From: Thozetella sp. PMI_491
Taxonomy: Eukaryota > Ascomycota > Sordariomycetes > Chaetosphaeriales > Chaetosphaeriaceae
Direction of reading: 5' to 3'
Length of the DNA: 64,000 bases
Assembly (NCBI GenBank): GCA_021432635.1
Contig: MU270026.1
Span: 1,081,311-1,145,310, forward strand
In this document: one piece after another, positions 1-11,302 of the stretch
Layout: each line of letters opens with the position of its first letter
Numbering within the stretch: position 1 is the first letter of the stretch
Notes under the pieces: model-generated
What the model saw: only the letters and a program-made list of their open reading frames with translations
Databases searched by the model: none
What the model was told of the DNA's origin: nothing
Made by a program: the position numbers and the translations under genes

Positions 1-1
1 T

Positions 2-890
2 GGTGTCATTAGCCCCTTCATTGCCACCGCTATGATCACGAAGGCGCACCTTCCCTGGTTCACTTTCTACTACGTCATGGTGGGTGATACTCTTCGATGC
101 ATGTCAGTGCTTCTGCTCACAGTGTGCAGACGGCGGCGGCCGTGGTGGAATGCGGCGTCTTGGTTGCGCCTTTTTGGGCCGCTACTGCCCAGGCATTCCG
201 GCGGGCACACTCCCGCGAGGTGTCGGCGACGGCCGATCTGCGGACGGCTCTTACTCGAGCTCCTTGGGCCCGGGTCTCATGGCTGTGTGCAGCATTCGTG
301 CTGTGCTACATGGGCCTGGAGGTTGCCTTGGGCGGATGGGTCGTTACCTTCATGATGACTGTGCGAAACGCCGGCGCCTTCGAGAGCGGCATGACTGCCA
401 CTGGCTTCTGGCTAGGGCTCACCGCGGGCCGCATCATCCTCGGCTTTGTCACGCCCAGGATCGGAACCAGGCGAGCTATCATGGTGAGTCCGGCCAGGAT
501 GTTCTATCACAGGTGTTCTAGGGAACTGACGCGAAGCCGGGTGATCAGATCTATCTGCCGCTAGCCATGGCTCTGGAGCTCCTCTTTTGGCTGGTCCCGC
601 AGTTTTACGTCTCCGCCGTAGCGGTCGCTGTCGAGGGATTCTTCCTCGGGCCAATGTTCCCTGCCTTCGTCGTCGCGGTGACGGATCTGCTGCCTCCCCA
701 TCTGCATGTCGCAACTATCGGGTTCGTGGCCGCGTTTGGGGGCAGCGGAGCAGCGGTTTTGCCATTTGCTGTGGGAGCTCTGGCGCAGTCGCACGGTGTC
801 CAAGTGCTGCAGCCCATCATACTAACTTTACTAGGGGTCCTCCTTGTCACTTGGCTGGCGCTACCTAGGAAGACCGCCAAGCAAGAGTAA
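2..890 (+). CDS. MFS transporter, 3' part (5' end outside window)
   Basis: Exons 2-79, 130-483 and 549-890 join in frame; introns are 80-129 and 484-548. The product is a multi-pass plasma-membrane permease of the major facilitator superfamily. Visible features are hydrophobic helices such as WLCAAFVLCYMGLEVALGGW, an arginine-rich cytoplasmic loop after GLTAGRIILGFVTPRIG, and a final helix followed by a short basic tail ending at TAA 888-890. The helix pattern resembles the Bsc6/fucose-permease-like fungal MFS group, but the substrate cannot be told. The start codon and N-terminal half lie left of the window. The next gene, a Zn2Cys6 regulator, is on the same strand 445 bp downstream. Confidence 0.75.
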
Positions 891-1334
891 GGATGGCTTA
901 AACGTGACAATCCCTGTGCACCTGGGGAATAACATGAGCGACTTAAAATGGAAACAGGAGTGGGGGGCAAATAAACAAACCAGAAGAAGAAAAACTGCAA
1001 TAACTATCTGTAAGGTAGCGAAACACAGCTTGGGCCGGAACGAAATCCATGTGCAAGCCCAATAGGGTACGCTATTACATCAGCGCTATGCTCCCCGGGG
1101 GAGGGGGAGGGGCCGCCACAGCTTCACCGTCGGCCCTCTCGGTCCTCTCGGCGATTAGCCACACCGGAGTACCGCCGCAGGCGGCCACTGGTCCACCCAC
1201 ACCCACACCCAACGGGATTTTCCTCGTTCTCCACTATAGAGCCTCCAGTTGGACAGACATTGTGTAAAGCATCCTCAAACTTGTACTAGTCGGACCTTCG
1301 TCATCGATTGTTTCGCGTCAAGAGCGAGAAGAAG
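891..1334. other. Intergenic region between MFS gene and regulator
   Basis: This stretch carries the 3' flank of the MFS gene and the presumed promoter of the regulator at 1335. A G-rich run lies near 1097-1112 and a CACCCACACCCAC tract near 1195-1209. I see no coding exon. Confidence 0.5.
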
Positions 1335-3401
1335 ATGAAGATGTCCTCTCTGTCCGCTGCGCAGCTCCGGTCGTGCTTGGCCTGCAAGGAGCGCAAAGTC
1401 AAATGCGATCGCCAGCAGCCATGTCGCAATTGCTCCCATCTTGGCCATGAATGCACCTTCCCTCAGTCTCCTATTCGCCGTAGGAGAGTTTCCAAGAAGC
1501 GCGATAGCGCACCGGGGCGAACGAGAAACCCGAATGGCAGCCAGACTCCATTGGACTCTCCGCAAGCAGCTCTGCGTGGATCCAGACGCGCACCGTCCAG
1601 CGCTCGAGGGCAACTTCTCATCGCGGAGGGAGGCAAGAGCCTTTTCCTGGCCGACAACGCGTGGGCGAACGTGAAAGAAGGAGTACGGCCTCCGAAGCCA
1701 CATAGACGTCGCAATAGCGCCTTCCATTGCCGCTAACCAATCCCCAGCACATTGATGTTCCACGCACACTCCTCACCCATATAGATGAAAGCACCCCGGC
1801 GGCTTCGGTTGCCCTCACACTCGGTGCCGAGCGCATCAACCCAGATCCCGCTGCACAACCTTGGATTCCGACGCCTGCCCAGCTCGAGCTGTGCTGGCAT
1901 ATTTATGTCGAGAATGTCGACCCTATGGTGCGGATCTTGCACAAGCGCACCCTACACAAGATGATACTCAATGCCCAAACCCAACAGTTCGAGCACCTCG
2001 ACCCGGCGACGCAGGCGCTTTTACTTGCCGTGTGCTGCTCGGCTATCTACAGTCTAGATTCTCAGCGATGCAAAGCTCTGTTTGCGGGGGACGCATCGCG
2101 TACGAAGCGTCTTTGCCACCAAGCGGTAGAGCTCGCCCTCACCCGTGCTCAGCTTATCCAAACGCACAATATGCAGGTGTTGCAAGCTTTCACTCTTTTT
2201 CTCGTGAGTGCATATTGCCCTTCTTTATATTCGGATTCTATCTGCAGGAGCTGATCGACCTTGTTAGGTCTGCGCTCCCCGAACAGGTTCTAGCTCAAAC
2301 TGGACAATGGTAGGACTTGCTATACGCATCGCCACCGCGCTCGGCCTCCATCGCGATGGCGCTGATTTCGGCCTCCCTCCATTCGAAGTAGAGATGCGTC
2401 GACGTCTTTGGTGGGAGCTGCGTCTGCTCGACTTTCGAACCTCGGAAGACTGTGGCGTTCCCCCGAGCACGTTGGTCGATTCTGACACCCAGATGCCATT
2501 GAACATTGACGATTCCGACCTCGACCAGCCGGGAGATACACCTCCGCCAGAACGAGAAGATCTCACAGAAATGTCCTTCAGCCTCCTGAGATATGAACTC
2601 TCCTCCATGTTATCCGGGCTCTCACGGCCTACCCCTGGCAACCAAGCTGCCGTCCAACAGTTCCGAGAGAAGGAGGACATGGCCACTGAGGTCAGCAGCC
2701 ATATATGCAGGAAATACGCGAAACTCTTTAGTAGTGGCGGGCGCTCGCACTTTTTCCGCCTAGCTGCCGAGACGAGTCGCATGGTATTGACCAAGATGCG
2801 CTTGCAATTTCACTTTGCATCCGCGCGACAAATCATCTCGTCCAGGAATAGCAATACACCAGAGAGTGATGATCCGAGTGAGCGGGCCGGCAAGGATCTC
2901 CCCGATGACCTTTTCATCCTGTCTATCGGTCTTCTCGAGAGTTACACACGTCTGCTCCTGGACCACGACTTATCCCCTTGGAAATGGCGGATGCACCAAT
3001 ACACCCAGTGGCACGCCGTATCATTTGTCCTCTCGGAGCTCTGCCTTCGGATCGATCTGGCTGCACGAGATACCTTGCAGTTGCCTATTGCGCCATCCCT
3101 GCTTCCGGATATTCTCCAGCGTGCCTGGAATGTGATAGAGATTGTATTTAGCGAACAGCGAAATTACGAAGGCATCGAGACTATGGAGAAAGGGCCTTGG
3201 CGGCCTCTCGAGGGACTCAGACAAGAGGTTCAGAGAAAGTTGGACCTTTCAGATCTCAGACTATCGGCTGGGACGGAGTGTTTAGATCTGTTTCCCTGGT
3301 CAGAGTTAGACCCCCAAGGAGGTCATATGGGCTTCAATCTAGGGTTCCCCATTGGTTTAGAAGGAGATACCCAACTGCTCTGGTCATCATCTTTTGTCTA
3401 G
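1335..3401 (+). CDS. Zn2Cys6 transcription factor with fungal-specific TF domain
   Basis: Exons 1335-1682, 1748-2203 and 2268-3401 give 645 aa. The DNA-binding binuclear zinc cluster is at residues 14-40 (C14, C17, C24, C30, C33, C40, spacing 2-6-5-2-6), followed by a basic linker. A fungal-specific transcription factor domain (PF04082 type) covers the middle; its signature is the LGLHRDG stretch just after the second intron and the RRRLWWEL helix. ATG 1335 was chosen because it is the first in-frame ATG before the cysteines; a second ATG at 1341 is possible. It is a nuclear, probably pathway-specific activator. It is convergent with the FAD monooxygenase and is the nearest regulator to the 3.6-21 kb catabolic block, so control of that block is a reasonable inference. 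Confidence 0.88.
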
Positions 3402-3584
3402 CACAAACGATTTCCAAGAGGGAAGGATTAAATATGTCTGATATATTGACTGATCCACCTGTGAGTGAAGGAAAGCTGCTGATAAAAGAACACATTGTGC
3501 CCGAGTTCACGATTGTGCTGTACTCTAGCTATAGCCCCCTTTTTTCCTGAATATTGCTACTCCATTGAGACTCAGTTCACTCTA

Positions 3585-5174
3585 TCAGGCTGGCACCCCA
3601 AACCATCGCTCTAGCTCAGCAGCGAGGGAGGTGGTCACGGTATCATCGGGAGTGCCCTCCCGACCCGCCCAAGCGATGCGCACATCTGGACGGATAAGGG
3701 CAGCAAAGACGCCATCCCATCGCTCGTCGATGCTCTGACCGGCAACGGATAGTATCGTGACGCGATCGCCCCATTTTGCAGCCTCGGCCTGTACCTTTGC
3801 CTGATGTTCCTTGCTCGCACCCTGGGGCAGGAGCAAGACGAAACGATCCAGCGAGATGGCTTGATAGAGATCGCTTCCGTCCTCTCCAAGGCGTAGGTGG
3901 GTGAATCTCTTTCCTGCTAGGAGGTCGTGGTCCTGGCCATCCTGCAGATATGGTGCTTCTTGCTCACCAAATCCGGTGAGCCTCCGCGCCCAGAGGACGT
4001 TGAGGTCTCGGTTCTTCAGTGATTCCTCCATCACACTGCGCAGAGCAGCTTCGTGGGGCTCGTGGGCGATGAAGAGAGCCAGCTGGGCCAGCACGTTGTC
4101 TATGACATCCTGAGCCAGGGGGTGCCGCTCACGACTGTAGCTATCGATGATGCGCTCGGCGAGGTCTGGGTTGCGGTTCTGCTCTCGTAGAGCAAATGCC
4201 AGCTTCCAGGCCAGGTTTGTTGTGTCCTGCCAGCCCAAGTTCAATCCCTGGCCTCCGGCCGGCAAGAACTGGTGCGCTGCATCTCCGGCAAGCAGCACTC
4301 TGCCCTCCCTGAAAGACGATGCCAAGCGGCACGCACTCCCAAACCGCGAGAGCCAGTGGGGAGAATGGGCCCCTAGATCAGAACCGAAGGCGTCTCTCAG
4401 GTGAGATTTAAACTCTTCCAGTTCGAGAGTTTCGGACAAGGCCTTATTGCTGACCTCGCGGACCATGGCTGCAAAGCGGTGGTGCACTCCGTCGCCCATG
4501 GTCACCAGCATTCCGCAACCCCAAGCTCCTCGACTGACGACGTATGGGCTGGCACCTGCTGATTTTGGCAGCTCGGTAAGCTTGACGTCTCCCGTGATGC
4601 ATGTGACGGTGCTCGGCACGCCTTCGAAAGCGATGCCAGCTGCTTTCCGAACCGCGCTATGGGTGCCGTCACAGCCCACGAGCCACGCGCATTCGATGTT
4701 GACAGTCTCCTCTGTCTCAACGCCCTTCTCCCGAAGCCGCACAGCCGTCGCGGTTGCAGAGTTTGCGGTCTGCGAAACGCTCACAAACTTGAGACCCCAC
4801 TCGAACCGCACTCCGGCGTGTTCGCACTCAGTAAGAAGAAGAGCCTCAGTGCGTGCTTGGGGGACGGCCAGGTTGAAGGGGTACCGTGTTCCCAGAGCCT
4901 TCTCATCCAGGTCAAGGAAGGTTCTCATAGCGCCGAAGTGATTCTTCGGGAGGCGAGCTCCTTCGGCAAGGAACATAGATGCCAGGCCCCGGGAGTCAAG
5001 TGTCTCCAGGGAGCCGGCGCTAACCCCTAGCGCCTTCGAGAAGGGGTCGCGGTCGGTTCGTGAAAGCTTGGTGTCGATAACTAGGACATCGAGTTTCGCA
5101 CGCCGAAGCTCTAGAGCGAGCCACAAGCCGACAGGGCCAGAGCCGGCGATTAAAACTTCTGCCGAGAGGGCCAT
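3585..5174 (-). CDS. FAD-dependent aromatic monooxygenase (PheA/TfdB family)
   Basis: A single exon encodes 529 aa, the usual length for group A flavoprotein hydroxylases. Three hallmarks are present in order: the N-terminal Rossmann dinucleotide motif GSGPVG (residues 11-16), the DG motif in GCDGTHSAVR (near residue 170) and the GD motif in LLAGDAAHQFLPAGG (near residue 300), followed by the GQGLNLG helix and a C-terminal thioredoxin-like region. Members use NAD(P)H and O2 to hydroxylate phenols or aromatic acids; some do Baeyer-Villiger or epoxidation chemistry. No signal peptide is seen, so it is probably cytosolic. It lies downstream of an ACS-type permease on the same strand with a 308 bp spacer. 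The exact substrate cannot be inferred. Confidence 0.9.
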   Translation of the reverse strand: MALSAEVLIAGSGPVGLWLALELRRAKLDVLVIDTKLSRTDRDPFSKALGVSAGSLETLDSRGLASMFLAEGARLPKNHFGAMRTFLDLDEKALGTRYPFNLAVPQARTEALLLTECEHAGVRFEWGLKFVSVSQTANSATATAVRLREKGVETEETVNIECAWLVGCDGTHSAVRKAAGIAFEGVPSTVTCITGDVKLTELPKSAGASPYVVSRGAWGCGMLVTMGDGVHHRFAAMVREVSNKALSETLELEEFKSHLRDAFGSDLGAHSPHWLSRFGSACRLASSFREGRVLLAGDAAHQFLPAGGQGLNLGWQDTTNLAWKLAFALREQNRNPDLAERIIDSYSRERHPLAQDVIDNVLAQLALFIAHEPHEAALRSVMEESLKNRDLNVLWARRLTGFGEQEAPYLQDGQDHDLLAGKRFTHLRLGEDGSDLYQAISLDRFVLLLPQGASKEHQAKVQAEAAKWGDRVTILSVAGQSIDERWDGVFAALIRPDVRIAWAGREGTPDDTVTTSLAAELERWFGVPA

Positions 5175-5482
5175 CGTTGGTAAGAGGAATTGTCAAAGAA
5201 CGGGATGTGCTGTGTTGAAGGAGAGCTACTGTGCTGAGCAAACTGAGCCACTTCGTTTGGGACCATGGCTTCATATATGCGGAAAGAATCCTGGTTGTTT
5301 TTTGGGGGTTGAATCGCGCGGCGCGGTGCGTATTATTATGTTGATAGCCCCGAGAAAACCGAGAAGACCGAAATGTCATTACTGTGTCACACGAGACTCA
5401 TGGGCTGAGGGTTCATGCACCAACAGACTCACTCACAGTGCGAAATAATAATTAGCCTGCCCTCTATACCCTGTAATTAACT
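5175..5482. promoter_or_regulatory. Spacer holding the monooxygenase promoter
   Basis: The 308 bp between the monooxygenase start and the 3' end of the permease gene must contain the monooxygenase promoter and the permease terminator. No coding exon or clear TATA element is visible. Confidence 0.4.
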
Positions 5483-7418
5483 TTAAGCGCTTTCCGAGTC
5501 ACTGGCGCCTTTTGCCCCCAGATCTCTATCGACGACATCCTCCAGTACCGCCAAGCCTCTTCTGCCAGCTTGCACTCGGGCCCGCTTCAGCCGGCGTGTG
5601 TCTGATTCCGTCTTTCGCGTCACCCACCACGTCGCAAGCGTGACCAATGCGCATGCCCCCACGCAGGCCATGGCCGCGCCGAAGCTCTGCTGATACCGAG
5701 GCGCATACTTGGAGAGGAAGATCTGTGGGCCCACAGCGCCGCCAATCTGACCGTAGCTATTGACGAATCCAATGCTGAATGCTGACCCGGTGGCGCGCGC
5801 CGTTGTCTGCACGCGCCACGGCCACATCAGCGGGAAAAAGGCAGCTGTGAAGGCGTTCCCAATGAGGGTAGCTGCGTAGACAGCTGCATTGGAGGGGTAG
5901 GCAACCATCACGCCGTAGCAGGCTATCACCACGGCGTGCATCATCAAGGGGTATAGCGGCCGCGGGAGGCGGCCGCTATCAGCGAATATGCCTGTAACTC
6001 CAATGATGACGAGGCTTAGGATAGTGATGGGAAGATTTAGGAGTTGGGCTCGGGCGATCGTGCTGGAGATGCGGTCTTAGCAACCACGCTCGCTCTTGTT
6101 TTGAAAGTGAACTACTTACGTGAATCCGAGATTTGCAATGACCGTCGGCTGGTAGAACGTTACCCCAGTGGTACCCACGGTAAACGTGGCCCAGATCAAG
6201 GTGAACATCCACAGCCGTATATCCTTTAGGTCAGCGATGATTTCGCGAAAGTTGAAGTTCAACTCGGCAGCTCGTGGGGCGTTTGGGGGGAGTCGAGCCT
6301 GGATAAAGGCCTTCTCCTTCTCGGTCAACCACTTGGCTGTCGGAGGAACTTTGAGTATGGGAAGTTAGAATAAATTCCAAGGGCAAGTTGAGCAGGTGGC
6401 TTACAATCCGGCAGAAAGAAGTAGACAATAAAGCCAAATATAACTGTAGCAGCCCCCTCGCTCAAAAACAGCCTACCACCTTAGCTTAGCCACCGAACTG
6501 GGCGTATGCCGTGGAAGAGGAGATGACCGACCATTGCCAGCCTGATAAGCCACCAGCGCCAGAGGCAAGATCAAACGCGAAAGCTAAAATTCCGCTTATG
6601 ATGCCGGACATGTTGCCGAGAATGTCTTCGAGAAACGGTCAGCGAGGCGAGAATAGGGATTAGTGTCCAGGTCGGCTCACAGAAGTATAGCAGTCGCACT
6701 GACATCTCGTCGGGCCGATACCAATAGGTCATTTGAAGAATAACTCCAGGAAACATGCCCGCTTCACACTGTACTCTTCCCTTAGAAGATTTTTTACGCA
6801 ATATTGAGTATTTTTGACTTACTAGGCCGAGTAGGAAGCGCGTAGCGTAAATACCCGATTTGTTGGAAACGGGGACATGGCACAATAAGGCAATGCCCCA
6901 TGAAATCATGATCCTTGACTGCCACACACTGGGTTTCATCCGCTTGAGGAGTAGATTGGAAGGCACCTCGAAGACAATGTAGGGAACCTGTTATAGTCAG
7001 GTAACTGGCGGGAGCCGCAACTGCAGGCATAGAGGTCGCGACATACATAGTAGAGAACCGTGAGCAGATTGTACTCCTCCGACGTCATGCTAAGTTGGGC
7101 CATGATATTTCTAGGGGTGCCCGAGTTCATGATCCTGGCATTGGAGAGATTGTTGGCGTCCATGTTCTTGAATAGGAAGAGTATCGAGCAGAGCGTCATG
7201 ATACGAAGGTCTATTTTACGAAGTAGCTTTCGCTCCTCCTGCGACGTTAGTGCCGAACGTGCCCGCATGCGCTCAGTGTCGAATCCCACGATGTCATTGG
7301 AGGCATCTGAATCGTTTAGATCTTTCCCTCGCTGGGCAAAATGAAGAGGGCTTTCTGACGGCTGAACAGTCTCCTGGAGGTGCGACTGTACATCCGCGGT
7401 GACTTTGCTAATCGTCAT
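5483..7418 (-). CDS. MFS permease, anion:cation symporter (Dal5/allantoate) type
   Basis: Seven exons join in frame: 7047-7418, 6823-6987, 6681-6768, 6532-6625, 6405-6472, 6120-6348 and 5483-6062, giving 531 aa. The family layout is clear: a cytoplasmic N-terminus, then LLRKIDLRIMTLCSILFLF and the NNLSNAR motif, the WYRPDEMSVR loop after helix 4, GNMSGIISGILAF, the central loop WLTEKEKAFIQARLP, and GQIGGAVGPQIFLSKYAP in the C-terminal half. Such permeases import organic anions (allantoate, nicotinate, pantothenate, phthalate) with protons. ATG 7418 is the first in-frame ATG. The gene is divergent from the 2-oxoglutarate oxygenase at 8021, which suggests shared control. Confidence 0.87.
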
Positions 7419-8020
7419 ACTGAGCAAATACCCCGAGCAATTAACGAGATCCCAGATGACCGAAATTGAGTGGTCCGAGGCTTAACATGGAGCCCAGAAA
7501 CTGCAAACCTTGCTATCAGATATACCCAGTGGCTGTCGCGGCATATATTAGTCATTCCCTCCCGGCGACTGACCTTCGGGATATTGTCATTTGTACTAAA
7601 AGCACGACTGCGGTTCCGGGTTACAAGTTCTTATTGATGTACCGGAAAACCCCACGCTAACGCACGCCCTGGAACTCTTCAGTGCAACCTCCTCACCCCA
7701 TAGCCACAGCTAGATGGCTGACGGGCTTGTGGAGGGTGAGAATCAAGCGTGGGGTAAGTATATAATTCCCGGATTGTGAGCGCCAATTCTGGGCTTGAGC
7801 CGAAATGAGCAATAGTTGTGGCCCGTCACGACATCGCCATGAACCACTCACAGCAGGCGGCCCCGCAATACCCGATAGTAACAGATTTCTGCGAAGTATA
7901 GGGAGCGCGGGGTACGACTAGGTCGTGAATAGATATAAACCTCTTGGTCTCATTCGAGTAGCGCAATGGATTTCATGGTCCAAAAAGACCAGATATTGTT
8001 TTGCGACGCAACCACTAGCC
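7419..8020. promoter_or_regulatory. Bidirectional promoter region, permease / 2OG oxygenase
   Basis: This 602 bp stretch separates two divergent starts and holds no credible exon. It contains a TATA-like element toward the oxygenase (7934-7939) and another TATAAT string near 7759-7765. The shared spacing makes co-regulation of the two genes plausible. Confidence 0.5.
7934..7939 (+). promoter_or_regulatory. TATA box of 2OG oxygenase
   Basis: TATAAA lies 82-87 bp upstream of the ATG at 8021, within the usual fungal distance. Seen by sequence match only. Confidence 0.4.
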
Positions 8021-9253
8021 ATGACTGCTGCTGTATCAAGGCTTCCTAAGCTCGAGGGGAATGGCATTTCCCTCGCATCCTATAAACAAATCTCAGAGAC
8101 CACGCATGATTGTACGTAGAAGGATGTGGTAGTACATGACTCCGACTAATTACCTTTGTCCTCAGTGGACTGGGCCGAGCTCATCACGCTCGACCTATCC
8201 AAATTTGAACAGCCAGGTGGCAAGGAAGCTCTAGCTAAGCAGCTCTTTGAAGCGATCCATAGAATTGGGTTCTTCTACATCGTCAATTTTGGCCTCACAC
8301 AGGAAGAAGTGGATCAGCAGTTTGCCATTGGCAACGCAGTGTTCAACCTGTCAACAGAGGAGAAGCTCAAGTACAGAGCAGACTTAGAGAATGGCGGATA
8401 CAACGGCTACAAGCCTCTCGGCCTTCGGGTACGCCGCTTATGTCACCGGTGCGATCCGCACACAACCCTAACTCTGCATTAGGAGGTTCGTCCAGGTCTC
8501 TTCGACAACACTGAGATTTACAACATCCCCAAGTTCACCTCGGACTATGTCCGCCCACATCCCGAGGTCATCAGTGCTCACGAGGAACAGATCGAGCACT
8601 TTGCGAGACATATCCATGAGAAGATTGTCCACAAACTTCTAGCGCTGTTTGCGCTGATCCTCGAGCTGCCGGAGGATGCATTCACAGCACATCACCGCTA
8701 CACAGAGAAGTCGGACTGCCACCTACGATACATGAAGTATCACGCTCGCTCGGCCCCGCAGAATGCAGCTCTCGATAACGTATGGGTGAAGGGACACACT
8801 GATTTCGGCAGCCTTACATTGCTATTCCGACAGCCGGTGGCGGCACTACAGGTGCGCGGCGCTGAAGACGGCTCTTGGCGGTGGGTGAGGCCCAAGGATG
8901 GAAGTATCACCGTCAATGTGGCCGACGCGCTCGAGTTCCTGACAAACGGCTTCTTTCGGAGTAGCATCCACCGTGTTGTAGCACCGCCCGCGGATCAAGC
9001 CGATGTGGACCGGCTCGGCGTGTTGTACTTTGTTCGCCCCGAAGATGCGCTGGAGCTGCGGCCGGTCCAAAGCGCGGTGTTGGAGAGGCTAGGGTATGAC
9101 AACAACGTCGACAATACCGCAGTAGGTATCACAGCAGGGGAATGGGTTAAAGCAAGAGTGAAGGCCGGAGTCAACCGCAAAGGCAAGGCAGAGGCGGCTG
9201 ACCTATCCGAGCAGGAGATTGTGAAAGGGAAGAAAGCTAAGTACTATGATTAG
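8021..9253 (+). CDS. 2-oxoglutarate/Fe(II)-dependent oxygenase (isopenicillin N synthase-like)
   Basis: Exons 8021-8111, 8166-8428 and 8483-9253 give 374 aa. The N-terminal DIOX_N region contains FEAIHRIGFFYIVNFGLT. The C-terminal double-stranded beta-helix carries the iron triad H223-x-D225 (GHTDFGS) and H281 (SIHRVV). The 2OG-anchoring arginine is R295, but the usual R-x-S is R-L-G here. The family includes thymine-7-hydroxylase-like and hxnY-like catabolic enzymes as well as biosynthetic oxygenases. The C-terminal tail is basic (GKKAKYYD). It is divergent from an ACS permease and convergent with another, so a catabolic hydroxylation or ring-modification role is plausible; the substrate is unknown. 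Confidence 0.9.
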
Positions 9254-9574
9254 GGATATGTCGTCCTTCTCAGTTCTGCTACATAAATGCATATCCTAAG
9301 TCACCCAAAGGCGCATTGGGGATGCTGATTAAATCCTGATGGGAGTCAATGTTCAAAACATCCATTGCAACTCGGCTACGAAAAGGAGTAGTTGCCAAAG
9401 CAAGGTCCCTGTCACTGTAGCCACAATCGAACATCCTATTAGATCACTGACATTATTATCCATAATTTAACGGAGAGAACTTTCATATGACTGGAGACCA
9501 TGTGCAAGATATGAAGACCAAAATGAATCGAGAGATAAGAAGTTGATACTAGGGAGCATCATTAATGTATTTAT
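9254..9574. other. Convergent 3' flank
   Basis: The 321 bp between two convergent genes hold their 3' untranslated regions. The stretch is A/T-rich around 9430-9600. I see no gene. Confidence 0.45.
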
Positions 9575-11302
9575 CTAGTACTGATACTTGAAGTAGATAT
9601 TCTCCCGGTCGGTCATATCAGACTCCGCATTCAAGCGACCAAGTCTCTCAATCTCTTCTGGATGATGGCCTTGCTCGGCAATGATCTTCGCTCGCCTTCG
9701 GTTCTCCCAGACATCTATGATCTGTTAGCATGGTGCCCCTTGATGCCTGTTGAACTCACATCAACTTACAATAAGTCCGCCACAAACCCATCGAAATGAA
9801 CTCGACACAGTACAGCACACCGCAGGCAGTAATACCCTTGATGTACTTGGGTGCATCTGACGCGACGAACATCTGAGCTCCAACCGCATTTCCGACGCAG
9901 TAAGCAATGAAAAGAACTGTGGCGGTGACCGTCTTCTTCGTCCTTCCGGCCACATTCGACGGAAGGAAGGTCCAGATCACTGGCACCATTGTGTTAGCAA
10001 GAGTAGATAGAGTCCAGATTCGAAAGTATTCTTACTCAACCCAGGAAGGGTCCCGAAGACCTGGAGAATATACAAGAACCACCTGGTCCACAGCATTCCA
10101 TCAGTGGGAAGGAGCGAAAGGGCCATCATTCCGCTAAATGCAGGCAGAAGCGATATCATCATGAAGAGAACTAGACTTGTTAGCTTCCAGTTGCGGTAAG
10201 GAGATTGCTTAAACATACAGCGAAAGTTGGGCTTCTTGAGCGTGATATAACCGACGACGAGAAACCACACGATACTGATGGCATAGTATGGAGTGGAGCC
10301 TTTCAGCAACGTATCGAGGTCTGAGAAGCCAAAGGATTTCCAGATGAGCTTGCTAAAAGTCGTGTTTGCGCCGTTGGGAAGCGCATTGATGATCGTTACG
10401 AAGAAGAAGAAATATGTCTGAGGGTCCTTGAAGGTCTCCCACACTTGGCTCCACTTGAACTCAGATCGCTTATTACGATCAGAGCCTGTCTGGTTGGCCA
10501 CGACACGCGCCATGGCAGCACGCTTTTCGTCCTCACTCAACCACCGCACCTCACGGGGTGTGCCGAGTATGAAGAATACCAAGATGGCGTCGATGATTGT
10601 CAAGGCCCCGAGGAAGAAAGAGATGCCCTTCCAAGGGGAAAGGCCGCCAGGGTGTTCTGTTGTATATTTGCCAATCCCATAGTTGATCAGGCCGGTAATG
10701 ATGTTCATGCCCGCATTCGAGGTGCCCCAGATGACTGACCGCAATGTATGTTCGCGCGAAGTATACCAGGCTCCGGTGAGGAGCATGAAGGTCGGGGAGA
10801 TGGTGCACTCCAGCGCCCCCTGGAGAAAGCGCAAGACCATGAGGTGAGTGAAGTTTTTCGCGAATGCGATGCAAAGCACGACGACTCCCCACAGGAACAT
10901 GACGGTCGACAGGAACTTGGCGGTGTTGCACTTCTGCATGGCCCAGTTGGCCGGGGCCTCGCAGACCATGTACGAGAGGTAGAAGATGGTGCTGAGCCAA
11001 TTGAACTGCTCGCCGACCAATCCCGTCTCCTCGCGGATGCCGAAGATCGCTTGCACGCTGAGAGAGGTCTTGTCCGCTTGTTGCGTGCCGTAGCAGACCC
11101 ACATGACGGGCAGCAACCAGAGATCAATCTTCCAGAGCAGCTTTCGGTAGTATTCGTCCGAGTATTCGGCAACCGCGTCGACCGTGTCGAGAGCAAGGTT
11201 GTCCGCCGGCGGCGGCTTCTCGGCGGCGATCGTGTCGGTCTCGCCCTTCACCACCTCGACCGGAGGTGTATCGTCGGTCTTTGCTTCGATTTTGGATGCC
11301 AT
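9575..11302 (-). CDS. MFS permease, anion:cation symporter (Dal5/allantoate) type
   Basis: Exons 10036-11302, 9770-9979 and 9575-9714 give 538 aa. Family signatures include KLLWKIDLWLLPVMWVCYG at the first helix, the LSTIFYLSYMVCEAPANW stretch, the WYTSREHTLR loop, WLSEDEKRAAMARV in the central loop and the late motif FLPSNVAGRTKKTV. The last exon encodes the cytoplasmic tail WENRRRAKIIAEQG, typical of this family. ATG 11302 is the first in-frame ATG. It probably imports an organic anion. It is divergent from the aminotransferase at 12380 with a 1.08 kb spacer. Confidence 0.9.
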
